Shown here piece by piece: positions 17,876 through 26,845 of a stretch of 64,000 bases of DNA. The number at the start of each line of letters is the position of its first letter. The stretch's first letter is position 1. The DNA lies in assembly GCF_042649685.1 (NCBI RefSeq), contig NZ_JBHRZT010000073.1:186001-250000 (forward strand), given 5' to 3'. Source of the stretch: Bacillus_BA songklensis. Lineage in GTDB: Bacteria; Bacillota; Bacilli; Bacillales; Bacillaceae_H. Under the pieces are notes generated by a model. The model was not told where the DNA came from and ran no database searches. It saw nothing but the letters and a program-made list of their open reading frames with translations. The translations under genes and the position numbers were made by a program.

Positions 17876-18173
17876 ATGATTTAAATAAACTGAAAAATCA
17901 AATAATGTGATAGGACAAAAAGGGGGGATAAGGAGGAAGAAACCTAATTTTTTAACCTATCAAGGAACGATGTTTTTGTTAATGTTGGAAAAGAGTTTTG
18001 TTTTGAGTTAAGGTTCTTGTCTTATTCCTTTTCTCTACCATTTCCTTAAGCACTTTAATGACATGTTTTATCTTCTTTTTAGATAACTTTTGGCAAGCAT
18101 GTAGAAAAGTGGCGAATCGTTGGTTATTTATCTGTTATTTTATCGGTTCGAGAATAGTAGGGATGAAGGGTGT

Positions 18174-18272
18174 ATATAGATCGATTTAGAAAATTCGACC
18201 TGACCAAAGAACGGCCATGCCAAATTTTCTAGACCTAAGCGGCTGGCACCCCCCTTGCGGGGTTGGCGCCAA
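18174..18272 (-). repeat. 100-bp two-hairpin repeat, copy 1, cut by the assembly gap
   Basis: This segment is the reverse complement of 58244-58343 without a visible difference over about 98 bases. It folds into two hairpins: AGAAAATT.../...AATTTTCT, and the GC-rich GCGGCTGGCACC with GGTTGGCGCCAACCGC (seen complete in copy 2). The adjoining N run suggests that the assembly broke at this repeat. Confidence 0.75.
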
Positions 18273-18441
18273 NNNNNNNNNNNNNNNNNNNNNNNNNNNN
18301 NNNNNNNNNNNNNNNNNNNNNNNNNNNNNNNNNNNNNNNNNNNNNNNNNNNNNNNNNNNNNNNNNNNNNNNNNNNNNNNNNNNNNNNNNNNNNNNNNNNN
18401 NNNNNNNNNNNNNNNNNNNNNNNNNNNNNNNNNNNNNNNNN
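18273..18441. other. Assembly gap (169 N)
   Basis: Run of undetermined bases; real length and content unknown. Confidence 1.
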
Positions 18442-18458
18442 TGCAAAAGAAGAAGAAG

Positions 18459-18499
18459 GAGAGCAGACCACTTAAAAAAGTGGTCTGCTCTCTTTTTGT
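18459..18499 (+). terminator. Hairpin with T-run right of the first gap
   Basis: GGAGAGCAGACCACTT pairs with AAGTGGTCTGCTCTC, followed by TTTTT on the plus strand. Any plus-strand gene it serves would lie in the gap. Confidence 0.6.
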
Positions 18500-18563
18500 G
18501 ATTTTGATGGATTTTTGGAAGGAGAAATACACGCCCAAGTCAATGCCTGAACTTTACGGAATC

Positions 18564-19919
18564 CTAGTATTCCCCATCACTATTCATTTCTTCCGTGTAC
18601 CCGCTATTCATCTCTTCATCGTATGATTCACCCTCGTTGTCCGGCATGCCATCATCAGAGGGTTCGCTTTCATCGGCTGGTATGCTGTCCTCATAGGATT
18701 CGCTTTCGTCGACTGGTATACTATCATCAGAGGGCTCGCTTTCATCGACTGGTATACTCTCATCAGAAGGTTCGCTCTCGTCATACGGTACGCTGTCATC
18801 AGAGGACTCGCTTTCATCATACGGTATGCCACTATCATATGATTCACTATCATCATACATGTCGCCTTCATCATCGGAAGGGGCTTCTTCTTCGCTTTCC
18901 GGCTCCTCATACCATTCGGAAGGAATGTCGTAATACTCGTTTGCTTCGTCATCGCTGCTTTCGCCGCCGTCGAAGTACCATTCATCGTCTGACCATAAAT
19001 CTTCATAATAATAGTCGCCGTTTTCATTATAAAAGAGTGCATCAATTTCCTCTTCGGTCAATGGCTGTTTGCTCCAACCTTGAATAAGCCCATTCACATC
19101 CATCATCGGAATGCTGAATCCGACAGCGTCCTGTCCGATTAATTTGGCTGAGTTAATGGCGATTACTTTTCCGGTCGCTTTTGAAACAAGAGGCCCGCCG
19201 CTGCTTCCGGGAGCGATGGGAGCGGACATTTGATAAATGTTTTCGTATGAACGGTTTCCGATGAAAAAGCTGCGGTCAATACCTGTTATGTAACCGAATG
19301 CCGCTGTATTTTCCAATCCCATTGGACTGCCAAGGGCAATGACTTCTTCTCCCATTACCGCTTTTTTGTCTGTTTCGAGCGGAAGAGGGCTTTCGCCTTT
19401 TAAATCGGGTACCCGGATTAAGGCCACATCGATTGTGTTCGAATAGCCGATAATTTTCCCTTCATGTGCAACGCCGTTTTTATCCTTAACAGATACATTG
19501 TAATAGCCTTCCACCACATGGGCGTTTGTGACAATATCTCCTTTATGATTCATTAAAAAGGCAGACCCCTGGCCTGATTCGGTAAAAATCGTATAAACCC
19601 CTTTTTGCACCTCCGCAATGATTTCGGTCAGTTCTTTTTTTGTATCTTTCGGGAGAGTGTTTGTTGAAACGGCAGATGCCTGTACAGGTTTTGGTCCTTG
19701 CTTTTCTTCTTTTTTCTCCGCTTTTACAGGGGCAACGGCTGTTTTGGTGCTCGCTTGCTGATCTTGCTGGCTGAAAAAATAATAAAGAGTGCCGCTAAAG
19801 ATTAAAATGCTGATCGCTGTTAAGATAAGAAGAAATAAAATTTTTTTTCGCTTTTTTCCGCAATGAGGACAGTACCTCACTTTCTCCGCTAATTTTTCAC
19901 CACACGTAGGGCAATACAA
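18564..19919 (-). CDS. Membrane-anchored HtrA-like trypsin-family protease with zinc ribbon and acidic repeat tail
   Basis: Starts at TTG 19919, which has GGAAAGGA nine bases upstream; an in-frame TTG at 19928 abuts that site. In order: N-terminal zinc ribbon (CPTCG...CPHCG), a single membrane helix (about residues 25-50), a Lys/Gln-rich linker, then a trypsin-like domain with His in VTNAHVVEG, Asp in NTIDVALIRV and Ser in APGSSGGPL. No PDZ domain follows, unlike HtrA/DegP. The C-terminus is extremely acidic and carries seven 12-residue repeats of the form DESEPSDDSIPV. The protease would face outward. The acidic tail could bind Ca2+ or basic surface proteins (inference). About 451 residues. 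Confidence 0.8.
   Translation of the reverse strand: MYCPTCGEKLAEKVRYCPHCGKKRKKILFLLILTAISILIFSGTLYYFFSQQDQQASTKTAVAPVKAEKKEEKQGPKPVQASAVSTNTLPKDTKKELTEIIAEVQKGVYTIFTESGQGSAFLMNHKGDIVTNAHVVEGYYNVSVKDKNGVAHEGKIIGYSNTIDVALIRVPDLKGESPLPLETDKKAVMGEEVIALGSPMGLENTAAFGYITGIDRSFFIGNRSYENIYQMSAPIAPGSSGGPLVSKATGKVIAINSAKLIGQDAVGFSIPMMDVNGLIQGWSKQPLTEEEIDALFYNENGDYYYEDLWSDDEWYFDGGESSDDEANEYYDIPSEWYEEPESEEEAPSDDEGDMYDDSESYDSGIPYDESESSDDSVPYDESEPSDESIPVDESEPSDDSIPVDESESYEDSIPADESEPSDDGMPDNEGESYDEEMNSGYTEEMNSDGEY
18603..18854 (-). repeat. Seven tandem 36-bp units encoding acidic 12-residue repeats
   Basis: Units read DESE-[PS]-[SY]-[DE]-[DS]-[SG]-[IVM]-P-[YVAD] with drift at both ends. Near-identical inner units make unit-number change by slippage likely. 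Confidence 0.8.
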
Positions 19920-19928
19920 TATAATCAA

Positions 19929-20292
19929 TCCTTTCCAAATTCATAAGACTATTTTACTAGTAGGGTAGGTGCCTGTCACTATACGAAATTTGTCGAAATG
20001 AGGATGGGTAAAAATAAAGAGAGAGAAAGATGCTTTTCATTCTATATTCGCTTTCTAATTGGGATAATTGCGTTATTGCCTATTTTCTTCTTGTTGTTTT
20101 GGTGTATGTTGCTGCTTCTCTCAAAAGGATCCATCAAAATGGTCCACAATCAATCTTGGTTAAAAAGACACATATAAAAAAGTTCCTGTCCTAAGTTAGA
20201 TTTCTATTAAACTTATTTATTGGATGGATTATACTAGGGTAGTATGGAACTTTTATAAAGATATGACAAATTAATTGAAGAGGTGCTGTAAG
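19929..20292. other. Intergenic region without recognised gene
   Basis: AT-rich gap between divergent genes. No hairpin or frame stands out; promoters for both neighbours must lie here but no clear consensus is visible. Confidence 0.4.
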
Positions 20293-21498
20293 ATGGAAGA
20301 ACAACAAGCGCAGACTGTAAGTGAAAAGCGCTTTAGTAAGAAGTGGACCGTTATGGTGGTGGTTGCCTCGTTTATTATCGCAGCAGCTGGCGGTGTGATG
20401 GCTGCAAAAATAACGAGTCACGATGACTTACAGTTTGTGAATATTGAGAAGCCCAAGCCGAACGAGAAGAACACGCTTGGGGGTAAGGTTGCGGCAAGTG
20501 ACACGAAGACATTCTATCTTGATCCATCTAAAGGGAATATTCAAACGGTGTTTGTAAAAGAAGGACAAGCTGTTAAAAAGGGAGAAAAGTTATTTGAGTA
20601 TGAACATGAAAATCTAGAGGGTCAGTTAAAGAAAAATGCCATGGAGCAAAGAATGGCGCAATTAAGCAGTGAACAAGCGCAGAAAGCAATCGATTCCCTC
20701 CAAGAAGAAATGGACACCTTGGAAGGGGAGGAAGCACTTGATACAGACATGAAAATGGTGGTGCTTAGCCAAGAGGTGGCAGAGCAAGAAAGTAAGAAAC
20801 AAATCGCTGATTTACAGTTGGAGAAAGCGAAACTTGAACAAGAATCATTGGAAAAACAAAAACAAAACTTGACCATTTATAGCAGTATGGACGGTACTGT
20901 CGGGCGGATAGATTTTGGAGATGCAGAAGCTGGACAAGATAAAAAAGACGAGTCAGCTTCTAAAAATGAGAGACCCATTATGACCATTTATTCAAATGGA
21001 CCTTATCAAATCCAGGGTACATTGACAGAACTACAAAAAAATGAAATTCAATCCGGATTGCCAATTAAAGTGAAGGCTAAGGCAGTACCCGGCCAAACAT
21101 GGGATGGTCATATATTAGCTGTAAGTGATTATCCGACTACAGACGATCCTGACAAAGTAAATGGAAATGCGAAACCATCCAAGGCAGCAGTCTCATCTTA
21201 TGCATTCCGGGCACAGCTTGATCAACATGAGAATCTATTCCCGGGTTACCATGTAACCGTTCATGTAGAACTTCCTTCTGAAATGGAAATCGCCATTCCT
21301 CGCAGCAGTGTGATTAAGAAAGGTGATACTACATATGTATATGTAGTAGAGAAAGGAAAGCTTAAAAAACGGGAAATTAGTGTCGAAGTGAAAAATAAGA
21401 AAGCATATAGAGTACTTGAAGGTTTAAAACATGGAGATACCATTCTGAAGAACCCTTCTTCTGAAGTCCGATCTGGAATGAAAGTAGAAACAAAATAG
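20293..21498 (+). CDS. HlyD/RND-type membrane-fusion adaptor protein, orphan
   Basis: A 401-residue protein; ATG at 20293 (GAAGAGGTG upstream) preferred over a codon six residues earlier. One N-terminal membrane helix (residues 18-40), a split lipoyl half (GNIQTVFVKEGQAVKKGEKLFEYE), a long Gln/Glu-rich coiled coil (about 105-200), the second lipoyl half (YSSMDGTVGRIDFG), then beta-barrel and membrane-proximal parts (PGYHVTVHVELP...IPRSSVIKKGDTTYVYVV). This is the periplasmic-adaptor fold, in Bacillus typified by YknX, which normally sits beside an ABC ATPase and permease (YknY, YknZ). Neither is present here, so the partner must be encoded elsewhere or has been lost. Confidence 0.8.
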   Translation: MEEQQAQTVSEKRFSKKWTVMVVVASFIIAAAGGVMAAKITSHDDLQFVNIEKPKPNEKNTLGGKVAASDTKTFYLDPSKGNIQTVFVKEGQAVKKGEKLFEYEHENLEGQLKKNAMEQRMAQLSSEQAQKAIDSLQEEMDTLEGEEALDTDMKMVVLSQEVAEQESKKQIADLQLEKAKLEQESLEKQKQNLTIYSSMDGTVGRIDFGDAEAGQDKKDESASKNERPIMTIYSNGPYQIQGTLTELQKNEIQSGLPIKVKAKAVPGQTWDGHILAVSDYPTTDDPDKVNGNAKPSKAAVSSYAFRAQLDQHENLFPGYHVTVHVELPSEMEIAIPRSSVIKKGDTTYVYVVEKGKLKKREISVEVKNKKAYRVLEGLKHGDTILKNPSSEVRSGMKVETK

Positions 21499-21548
21499 TG
21501 ATAAGGGAATGGGAGATAGCCCCCCGCTTCTTTAAAGAACTTAAGTGA

Positions 21549-22013
21549 ATGATCAAAAAAAAACGATATATTCATTCAAGCTACGATGGCGAACAAGTCT
21601 TTCATATTTTAGATTTGGAGAAAAAAGAAGTTGAAGTCTCAAAAACTTTCTTTAACTCAAAACTTATGCAAGCTTTAGAAGTGAAAATTAACAGTAAACT
21701 TGCCAACGGCCAACATTATCAGATGCCTTCTAACGCTGAGGATTTCGATGAATTTGCGGAGTATTATGAGGAACAAGACGAAATGTTGAGTAAGGAAGAG
21801 TATCTAATGGTTCAATTAGCATTGCTATCTGATAACAGCATTGAAAGGTTCGAAGCTCTCGAAGGAGTGAATGAAAAACCGAAGTATGATTATTTTGGAG
21901 AACCAATTGCTTATGGTGAACATGATAGGCAATGGATCGATTATCTTATATCCCAGGGCGATTTTGATGCTGCATATAAGATACACAAAGCTTATATAAA
22001 AGAAATTAAATAA
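21549..22013 (+). CDS. Hypothetical acidic cytoplasmic protein
   Basis: A 154-residue protein with no signal peptide or membrane segment. It is rich in Glu/Asp and aromatic residues (EYYEEQDEMLSKEEYLM; YDYFGEPIAYGEHDRQWIDYL). The ribosome site before the ATG is poor. It follows the adaptor gene by 50 bases on the same strand. I do not recognise the family. Small acidic proteins of this kind in accessory stretches are sometimes immunity proteins, but nothing here proves that. Confidence 0.55.
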   Translation: MIKKKRYIHSSYDGEQVFHILDLEKKEVEVSKTFFNSKLMQALEVKINSKLANGQHYQMPSNAEDFDEFAEYYEEQDEMLSKEEYLMVQLALLSDNSIERFEALEGVNEKPKYDYFGEPIAYGEHDRQWIDYLISQGDFDAAYKIHKAYIKEIK

Positions 22014-22213
22014 TAGGTGACCGCTCGCAAAAATAGGGTGTATGTAGCAATGGAGCCAAATCACGCAAAAAATGATTTATCAAGACCTGAATCGTAAAAA
22101 ATCATAAAAAATAAAGGGTGATACATATTAACATGAATAATATGTATCATCCTTTTACTTCTTGTTCAACCAACGCGCCCGATTGCTGAAAATAGTTAAT
22201 AGTAAATCATCAC

Positions 22214-22798
22214 CTAAAATTCAAAGGGGAACTTCATTAAAGCCCCCGTTTGTTGAAAAAGTATAAACGCAAATAATTTAAAAATTGGTATCAGTTGATT
22301 TATCTGTATTTCTTTTTTTACAACTCTGTAAGCAATCCAAATAACTAAATTACAAATCACTAAATCAATCAAAGCTGGTAAAAACACTGCTACCCCTGAA
22401 CCATCGCCTGCATATAAACTCCATAGAACTTTAAGTATAGCAATTAAGTTAATGACCAGTATCCCATACTTCCAAGAATGTCTCCAAAATGCATATGCTA
22501 AAGCGTACATTGTCAATGGAACCATTGAGGATAACCAAACTTTAATAACATTCCATTCTCCAAATAAATAATCCATTTCCATTGCTAAAAATTCTTCTAC
22601 TTTCGGGTCTACCGTTGTCGGTTTCGGAAACCAAAACATACTTGTAAATAATGCAATTAATTTAATTATGATGCCTTTAACACTTCTTTTATAAGCAAAA
22701 TAGCAAAACGGTAATAAAAATATTGGGCGAATATACCAACTTAGGATATTGTGATGCCTTTCAAACGCCCAAGTAAAAAAGTCATTGAGAAAATCCAC
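22214..22798 (-). CDS. Hypothetical integral membrane protein
   Basis: A 194-residue protein, GTG start with GGAAGTGATT upstream. Five predicted membrane helices and several aromatic clusters (FERHHNILSWYIRPIF near the N-terminus, KPTTVDPKVEEFLAMEMDYL in the first long loop). No catalytic motif is visible and I do not recognise the family, although the layout resembles small uncharacterised Bacillus membrane proteins. It has no operon partner. Confidence 0.6.
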   Translation of the reverse strand: MDFLNDFFTWAFERHHNILSWYIRPIFLLPFCYFAYKRSVKGIIIKLIALFTSMFWFPKPTTVDPKVEEFLAMEMDYLFGEWNVIKVWLSSMVPLTMYALAYAFWRHSWKYGILVINLIAILKVLWSLYAGDGSGVAVFLPALIDLVICNLVIWIAYRVVKKEIQINQLIPIFKLFAFILFQQTGALMKFPFEF

Positions 22799-23165
22799 AG
22801 CTAATCACTTCCATATTTAGTTTAGAGTAAAAATCACTATGTTACTTCACCTCAATATCATTATAGTCCCATTACCATATTTTAGGGATGGTTATTAAAT
22901 TAACCTGCCAAATAGCTACATACGAAAAAGGAGCTGTTGTTAAAACAACTCCTCTTGTTCCACTATGGCGCCCTTTTCTGGAACAATTTTATTGGCATTA
23001 AACATCTAATTCTTGATTTTTGGTTTTATTTTCCATAGTGGTCCCTGAAATCCAGAATCGTTTCCGTACCCCTTTAAGACTCCTGCTTCACTGGCTACAT
23101 TATTAAAATTAATACCTTGCTGCTTTGCTCTAAGGAGAAAATATATGAAAATTCAATTGTTATTG
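22799..23165. other. Intergenic region with hairpin and a possible relic frame
   Basis: AGGAGCTGTTGTT/AACAACTCCT forms a hairpin at about 22929-22956. On the minus strand at 23007-23139 a frame without start reads RAKQQGINFNNVASEAGV..., reminiscent of small Tn554-type TnpC/DUF6262 proteins; it is too short for a firm call. Confidence 0.3.
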
Positions 23166-23174
23166 TAACCATAA

Positions 23175-23225
23175 TAGTGTACGATACATAGTATAAACCA
23201 TATAGTGTATGTCATATAGTATATA
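23175..23225 (+). promoter_or_regulatory. Probable PadR operator/promoter region
   Basis: Repeated elements ATACATAGTATA, CATATAGTGTATG and CATATAGTATAT crowd into 50 bases directly before the padR-like gene. PadR proteins commonly autoregulate through such repeats; binding here is inference. Confidence 0.5.
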
Positions 23226-23241
23226 AAATTGAGGTGGGTGA

Positions 23242-23589
23242 ATGAGTACTTTACTGAATTCATTAACGACAGAGCTTAGAAGAGGAACGTTGACATTAGC
23301 CGTTTTAAGTCAATTACGAACACCACAGTATGGATATTCACTTGTTCAGTTATTGGAGGAATCAGGCATTAACATTGATCAAAGTACCTTATATCCATTG
23401 CTTCGCCGTTTAGAAAAACAAGAGTTAGTAACGAGCAGCTGGGATACATCTGAGAGCAGGCCCCGTAAGTATTATGTTTTAAGTGAATACGGTCTGGAAA
23501 TCTTTTTGCAGTTAAAAAAGGAATGGATTAAAAATTCGAAAGAACTTTATGGTTTATTAAAAGGGGATGAGGAAGATGAATTTGATTGA
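23242..23589 (+). CDS. PadR-family transcriptional regulator
   Basis: A 115-residue protein with GAGGTGGGTG before the ATG. It carries the PadR winged helix: TLTLAVLSQLRTPQYGYSLVQLLEE (helices 1-2), INIDQSTLYPLLRRLEKQELV (recognition helix), then SRPRKYYVLSEYGL in the wing. These repressors sense small molecules or stress. Its stop codon lies within the next gene, so the two are translationally coupled; PadR plus a HAAS-domain membrane protein is a common Bacillus pair. Confidence 0.9.
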   Translation: MSTLLNSLTTELRRGTLTLAVLSQLRTPQYGYSLVQLLEESGINIDQSTLYPLLRRLEKQELVTSSWDTSESRPRKYYVLSEYGLEIFLQLKKEWIKNSKELYGLLKGDEEDEFD

Positions 23590-24574
23590 GGTTTATGTTC
23601 AAGAAGTCACTCGTAGGCTGCCTGAAAAAAACCGTGAGGATATAGCACTCGAGCTGCGTTCAACCATTGAGGATACGTTGCCTGATGATTACAGCGAGGA
23701 AGATGTTAAGAAGGTCCTTGGAAAATTAGGGCATCCTGCAGCACTAGCGAGCGGTTACCGAGATCAGCCAATGCATCTCATAGGCCCACGCTATTTTGAT
23801 ATATATGTTTCATTATTAAAAATGATTTTACCAATTGCCTCTATGATCGGGCTGATTTCTATGGTTGCCGAATATTTTATTGGTTATAACGGAGAAGAAG
23901 CCATTCTAAATGTTGTTCTCACCATTATGGGTCAAGGAATATGGACTATCATCGAAGTGGGGATCCAAGTCTTTTTCTGGTTAACAGTCGTTTTCGCCAT
24001 TATAGAAAGGACAGATAAAGGAAAAGATCAGCAGCCCTTATCAGCAGGTCTTAAAAAATGGACACCTGATGATTTGAAAAACATCCCTTATATTCCGAAG
24101 AAAAAAGCGATTACCAAGTTCGAAGTATTTGGAAGTTTAATGTGGACAGCGATTTGGGCCACCCTTTATTTTTATGCGAATCACCTTATAGGTATATATA
24201 AAGGCGGCGGAGATCGACTTGATTTCGTCATTCCAGCTTTAAATCAGGAGGTTTTACTTACTTTTTGGCCAATTGTTCTTGTTGTCATCGCTCTTGATAT
24301 TACGCTAGCTCTCTATAAATTAACCAAGGGCCAATGGACGAAAAAAATGGCCATCTTCAACACTGCTATCGAGCTTTCCGCAACCATTGTATTCATCGTC
24401 ATTTTAAGCAATCCAAATTTATTGCACCAAGAATTTGTAACGTATATGTCTGAATTATTTACCACAACAGCCAAGCAATTTGAAACATGGATAATTAGTG
24501 GTGTGATGGTCATATTTATTATATATGCGGTAATTAATATCGGCGATGGGTTTCGTAAGGCTAGAATTCGATAA
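23576..24574 (+). CDS. HAAS-domain membrane protein paired with PadR
   Basis: The start at 23576 (MNLIEVYVQEVTRRLP) is preferred because an AGGGG ribosome site lies ten bases upstream and homologues begin there; an ATG three codons earlier is possible. Residues 1-70 form a HAAS helical domain (EVTRRLPEKNREDIALELRS, then LGHPAALASGYRDQP), which is usually linked to PadR control. About five or six membrane helices follow over 332 residues in total. The gene overlaps the padR-like gene. It probably adjusts a membrane response under PadR control; the signal is unknown. Confidence 0.8.
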   Translation: MNLIEVYVQEVTRRLPEKNREDIALELRSTIEDTLPDDYSEEDVKKVLGKLGHPAALASGYRDQPMHLIGPRYFDIYVSLLKMILPIASMIGLISMVAEYFIGYNGEEAILNVVLTIMGQGIWTIIEVGIQVFFWLTVVFAIIERTDKGKDQQPLSAGLKKWTPDDLKNIPYIPKKKAITKFEVFGSLMWTAIWATLYFYANHLIGIYKGGGDRLDFVIPALNQEVLLTFWPIVLVVIALDITLALYKLTKGQWTKKMAIFNTAIELSATIVFIVILSNPNLLHQEFVTYMSELFTTTAKQFETWIISGVMVIFIIYAVINIGDGFRKARIR

Positions 24575-24705
24575 ATGATTTTAACGTATTCTTTTAAGGC
24601 ATTGTTAGTGACCTAATAAGCCAGCTCTTTGACTCATCCGAGTGGTATGTACATTTCCTTTTGATGTCAAAATTCAACAACCATATTTAACATAACCTAT
24701 AATTT

Positions 24706-24735
24706 AAAAAGCCAAGAGACGTTTCCTTGGCTTTT
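24706..24735 (+). terminator. Terminator after the padR/HAAS operon
   Basis: Perfect 11-bp stem AAAAAGCCAAG/CTTGGCTTTTT, ending in T residues. Confidence 0.7.
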
Positions 24736-24918
24736 TCTATTACTTTTCCTTATCCCAACCAGTTCCAATTAACCACTTTCGATCGGGAATCGTTTTTGCT
24801 TTTTCTCTTATCTTATCAACAATTTTAACTCTGTATATATCGATCTCTATATAAAAATATCGGCTTTTATCTGACTTATCTAATTTCCTTTCTTACTCCA
24901 GAAAATGGCCCAATTCAT

Positions 24919-24956
24919 AAAAAAAGACGCTGTTCTTATTACAGAAACGCGCCTTT
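24919..24956 (-). terminator. Terminator of the DUF3888 gene
   Basis: Minus-strand stem AAAGGCGC...GCGTCTTT followed by seven T. Confidence 0.65.
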
Positions 24957-24979
24957 AGTTGAAGAACTACCTTCACATT

Positions 24980-25666
24980 TCAATGGGTTGCTAATGGTAT
25001 TTTTCCAATATCTGAAACATCTTTATGTTCGTATTTTATTACTTCAAAACCTGGTATTCGTAAAGTAATTGTATCGAAACCGTAAGGAGGCATTACCGAT
25101 CTTTCATAAGTAACAATTTGAATTGTTATATCGTATTTATCATCAAATTCATCTCGAACAATATCAACAATCCTTTCCGAATGAAAAAGCCTTGATTTAC
25201 CATAATACGTTTTTGTTGCATTGAGTATCTTTGTTCCGATAGCCCTCAAAAATGCTTGTTCGAGCATAACTTCACTACCAACCGTAGGAAGTTTCTTCTT
25301 CTCAGTTTTAACGATTTTCCAAGCGTTATTTTCTTTTTTTAGTGTATATAACAAATTTAATCCATCTAACTTGACTGCGTGTATATAAGCAATGTTTTCT
25401 TTAACATAAATCCTTGGTTCTCTAACCCATGTCCATATATCACCCTGTAATACAGATAAGACTGCCTTACCTAGAGGGGAAACTTGTCCTTTATCATTAT
25501 AAAAGGGGAATTCTCTGAAGAAGTATATATCTTTAACCCCTTTTAAATTAACATCAAAATAATACTTATTAATAAATTCTTGACTTGGTATTTCTGACTT
25601 TGCAAAAACAGCAGTGCTATTTATAAAAAACAGGATACATAAAATTACATAGAGTTTTTTTTTCAA
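24980..25666 (-). CDS. Secreted DUF3888-domain protein
   Basis: A 228-residue protein; TTG start at 25666 with AGGTGG upstream. Signal peptide with cleavage near VFAKS (residue 22). The C-terminal half (about 130-225) has the DUF3888 pattern: LEQAFLRAIGTKILNATKTYYG, a long beta stretch, PPYGFDTITLRI and FEVIKYEHKDV. The N-terminal 100 residues are an additional beta-rich domain. The family is widespread in Bacillus and of unknown function. No operon partner. Confidence 0.75.
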   Translation of the reverse strand: MKKKLYVILCILFFINSTAVFAKSEIPSQEFINKYYFDVNLKGVKDIYFFREFPFYNDKGQVSPLGKAVLSVLQGDIWTWVREPRIYVKENIAYIHAVKLDGLNLLYTLKKENNAWKIVKTEKKKLPTVGSEVMLEQAFLRAIGTKILNATKTYYGKSRLFHSERIVDIVRDEFDDKYDITIQIVTYERSVMPPYGFDTITLRIPGFEVIKYEHKDVSDIGKIPLATH

Positions 25667-25832
25667 TAAGAACCACCTACTATTAATTTTGTAGGTATCT
25701 TGCCCAAAAGCTTCTTAAACTAACCTCCCCACAGTTTAACTACAAACCTTCACAATCTCTTCTAACCTTTAACATGGATATCCAATTTTCTTTAAAGGTG
25801 TTGTTCAACAAACTGGCCCTAAAATGTAAAAT

Positions 25833-25860
25833 GAGCGCCCATTCCTCAAGAATGGCGCCC
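25833..25860 (-). terminator. Terminator-like hairpin upstream of the DUF3888 gene
   Basis: GGGCGCCATTC pairs with GAATGGGCGC on the minus strand, followed by a short T-run; it would end the partial membrane-protein transcript. Confidence 0.6.
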
Positions 25861-25949
25861 TATTATGGAGTATCGTTTTCTTTATGCTGGCTGCACTTTT
25901 ATTCTTGAAAAATCCCCGTTACTTTAACAAGAAACTGATTATTAAGTGA

Positions 25950-26219
25950 TTATCTATATCTCCTTGAATATATAAATTCTGTTATCGGAAGTGTTACAAA
26001 TGTAAGACCTACAACAATTAGCAAAGGGAAATTCTCAATATCGTTCAAATTAGATACCCCTTCCGAGATGAACAAAACTAAACCTGATAATATCATTAAA
26101 GCAAAGTAACTTATCTTTACACTTTGTCTTGTAACATGTTCACCTAATTCATCTTTATCATTAGCCCCTTCATGATTACCCCAAGTAAGTGAATTAAAAA
26201 AGTAGGCTAAGGCGAGAAA
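25950..26219 (-). CDS. C-terminal part of a hypothetical membrane protein (5' part in gap)
   Basis: An 89-codon frame open from the N gap to TAA at 25950. It reads FLALAYFFNSLTWGNHEGAN..., then DELGEHVTRQSVKISYFALM and two membrane helices, ending SRRYR. Good codon use and membrane character support a real gene. No family is recognised. Confidence 0.55.
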   Translation of the reverse strand, partial: FLALAYFFNSLTWGNHEGANDKDELGEHVTRQSVKISYFALMILSGLVLFISEGVSNLNDIENFPLLIVVGLTFVTLPITEFIYSRRYR

Positions 26220-26415
26220 NNNNNNNNNNNNNNNNNNNNNNNNNNNNNNNNNNNNNNNNNNNNNNNNNNNNNNNNNNNNNNNNNNNNNNNNNNNNNNNNN
26301 NNNNNNNNNNNNNNNNNNNNNNNNNNNNNNNNNNNNNNNNNNNNNNNNNNNNNNNNNNNNNNNNNNNNNNNNNNNNNNNNNNNNNNNNNNNNNNNNNNNN
26401 NNNNNNNNNNNNNNN
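26220..26415. other. Assembly gap (196 N)
   Basis: Undetermined bases between a partial gene and an IS6-like end. Confidence 1.
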
Positions 26416-26560
26416 CCTTGTAGAAATTATGTCTAATCCTTTACTTGTCCATGTTAACTTGATGGCCATGAAGTTTACCCTATTGGGACTTTTCCTTCTT
26501 AAGTTAACGGGGTAGCATAGTTAAAGAAGAAGAATTTCTGAAAAAATCGTGGATAAGAAT

Positions 26561-26579
26561 TTATTTTTGCACCAGAACC
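26561..26579 (-). mobile_element. IS6/IS240-like terminal repeat remnant
   Basis: TTTTTGCACCAGAACC is the reverse complement of the GGTTCTGGTGCAAAAA end typical of IS240-like (IS6 family) elements. Its partner end and any transposase would lie in or beyond the gap. Confidence 0.55.
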
Positions 26580-26771
26580 GACCAGCATCTTCTTTTATCC
26601 GCATCATTCTACCGCCTGCTCTGTAGCACATTCCTGATTCATGGTTATGTTCTATTTCCCCGACTCACACACTTGGAATCAATTTTAATTCTTGAAATTA
26701 CAAATTCGTTATAGAATATTGAAAACTTCGAATTGTATAATTCGTTATCTTTATGGTATCATTCTTTTAAA

Positions 26772-26800
26772 TGTTAACTATAATTTTATTTAGGTTAACA
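26772..26800. promoter_or_regulatory. BirA operator (biotin box)
   Basis: TGTTAAC, 15 bases, GTTAACA: a perfect inverted repeat with the same arm sequence and spacing as the Bacillus BirA site. A TATAAT (26779-26784) lies inside, so bound BirA-biotinyl-AMP would block transcription of the downstream aminotransferase. Confidence 0.8.
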
Positions 26801-26845
26801 AAAAAAGAAAGGAAAAGACCAGTAGTGAGAACGCGGGTGGCAGTA

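Larger units (their letters stand above)
17876..18563. other. Gene-poor stretch with repeat copy, assembly gap and a hairpin
   Basis: No supported gene. It holds AT-rich sequence to 18170, one copy of a 100-bp hairpin repeat (18174-18272), an N run (18273-18441), and a 15-bp hairpin (18459-18493) with a plus-strand T-run. Confidence 0.6.
24575..24979. other. Convergent intergenic region with two terminators
   Basis: No gene seen. Holds AAAAAGCCAAG/CTTGGCTTTTT (24706-24735) for the plus-strand operon and AAAGGCGC/GCGTCTTT with T-run on the minus strand (24919-24956) for the DUF3888 gene. Confidence 0.65.

Noticed and set aside
26821..26845. T-box-like GCGGGTGGCA before the bioA mini-frame
   Set aside because: The full T-box antiterminator sequence and specifier stem are absent; the BirA box explains regulation better.
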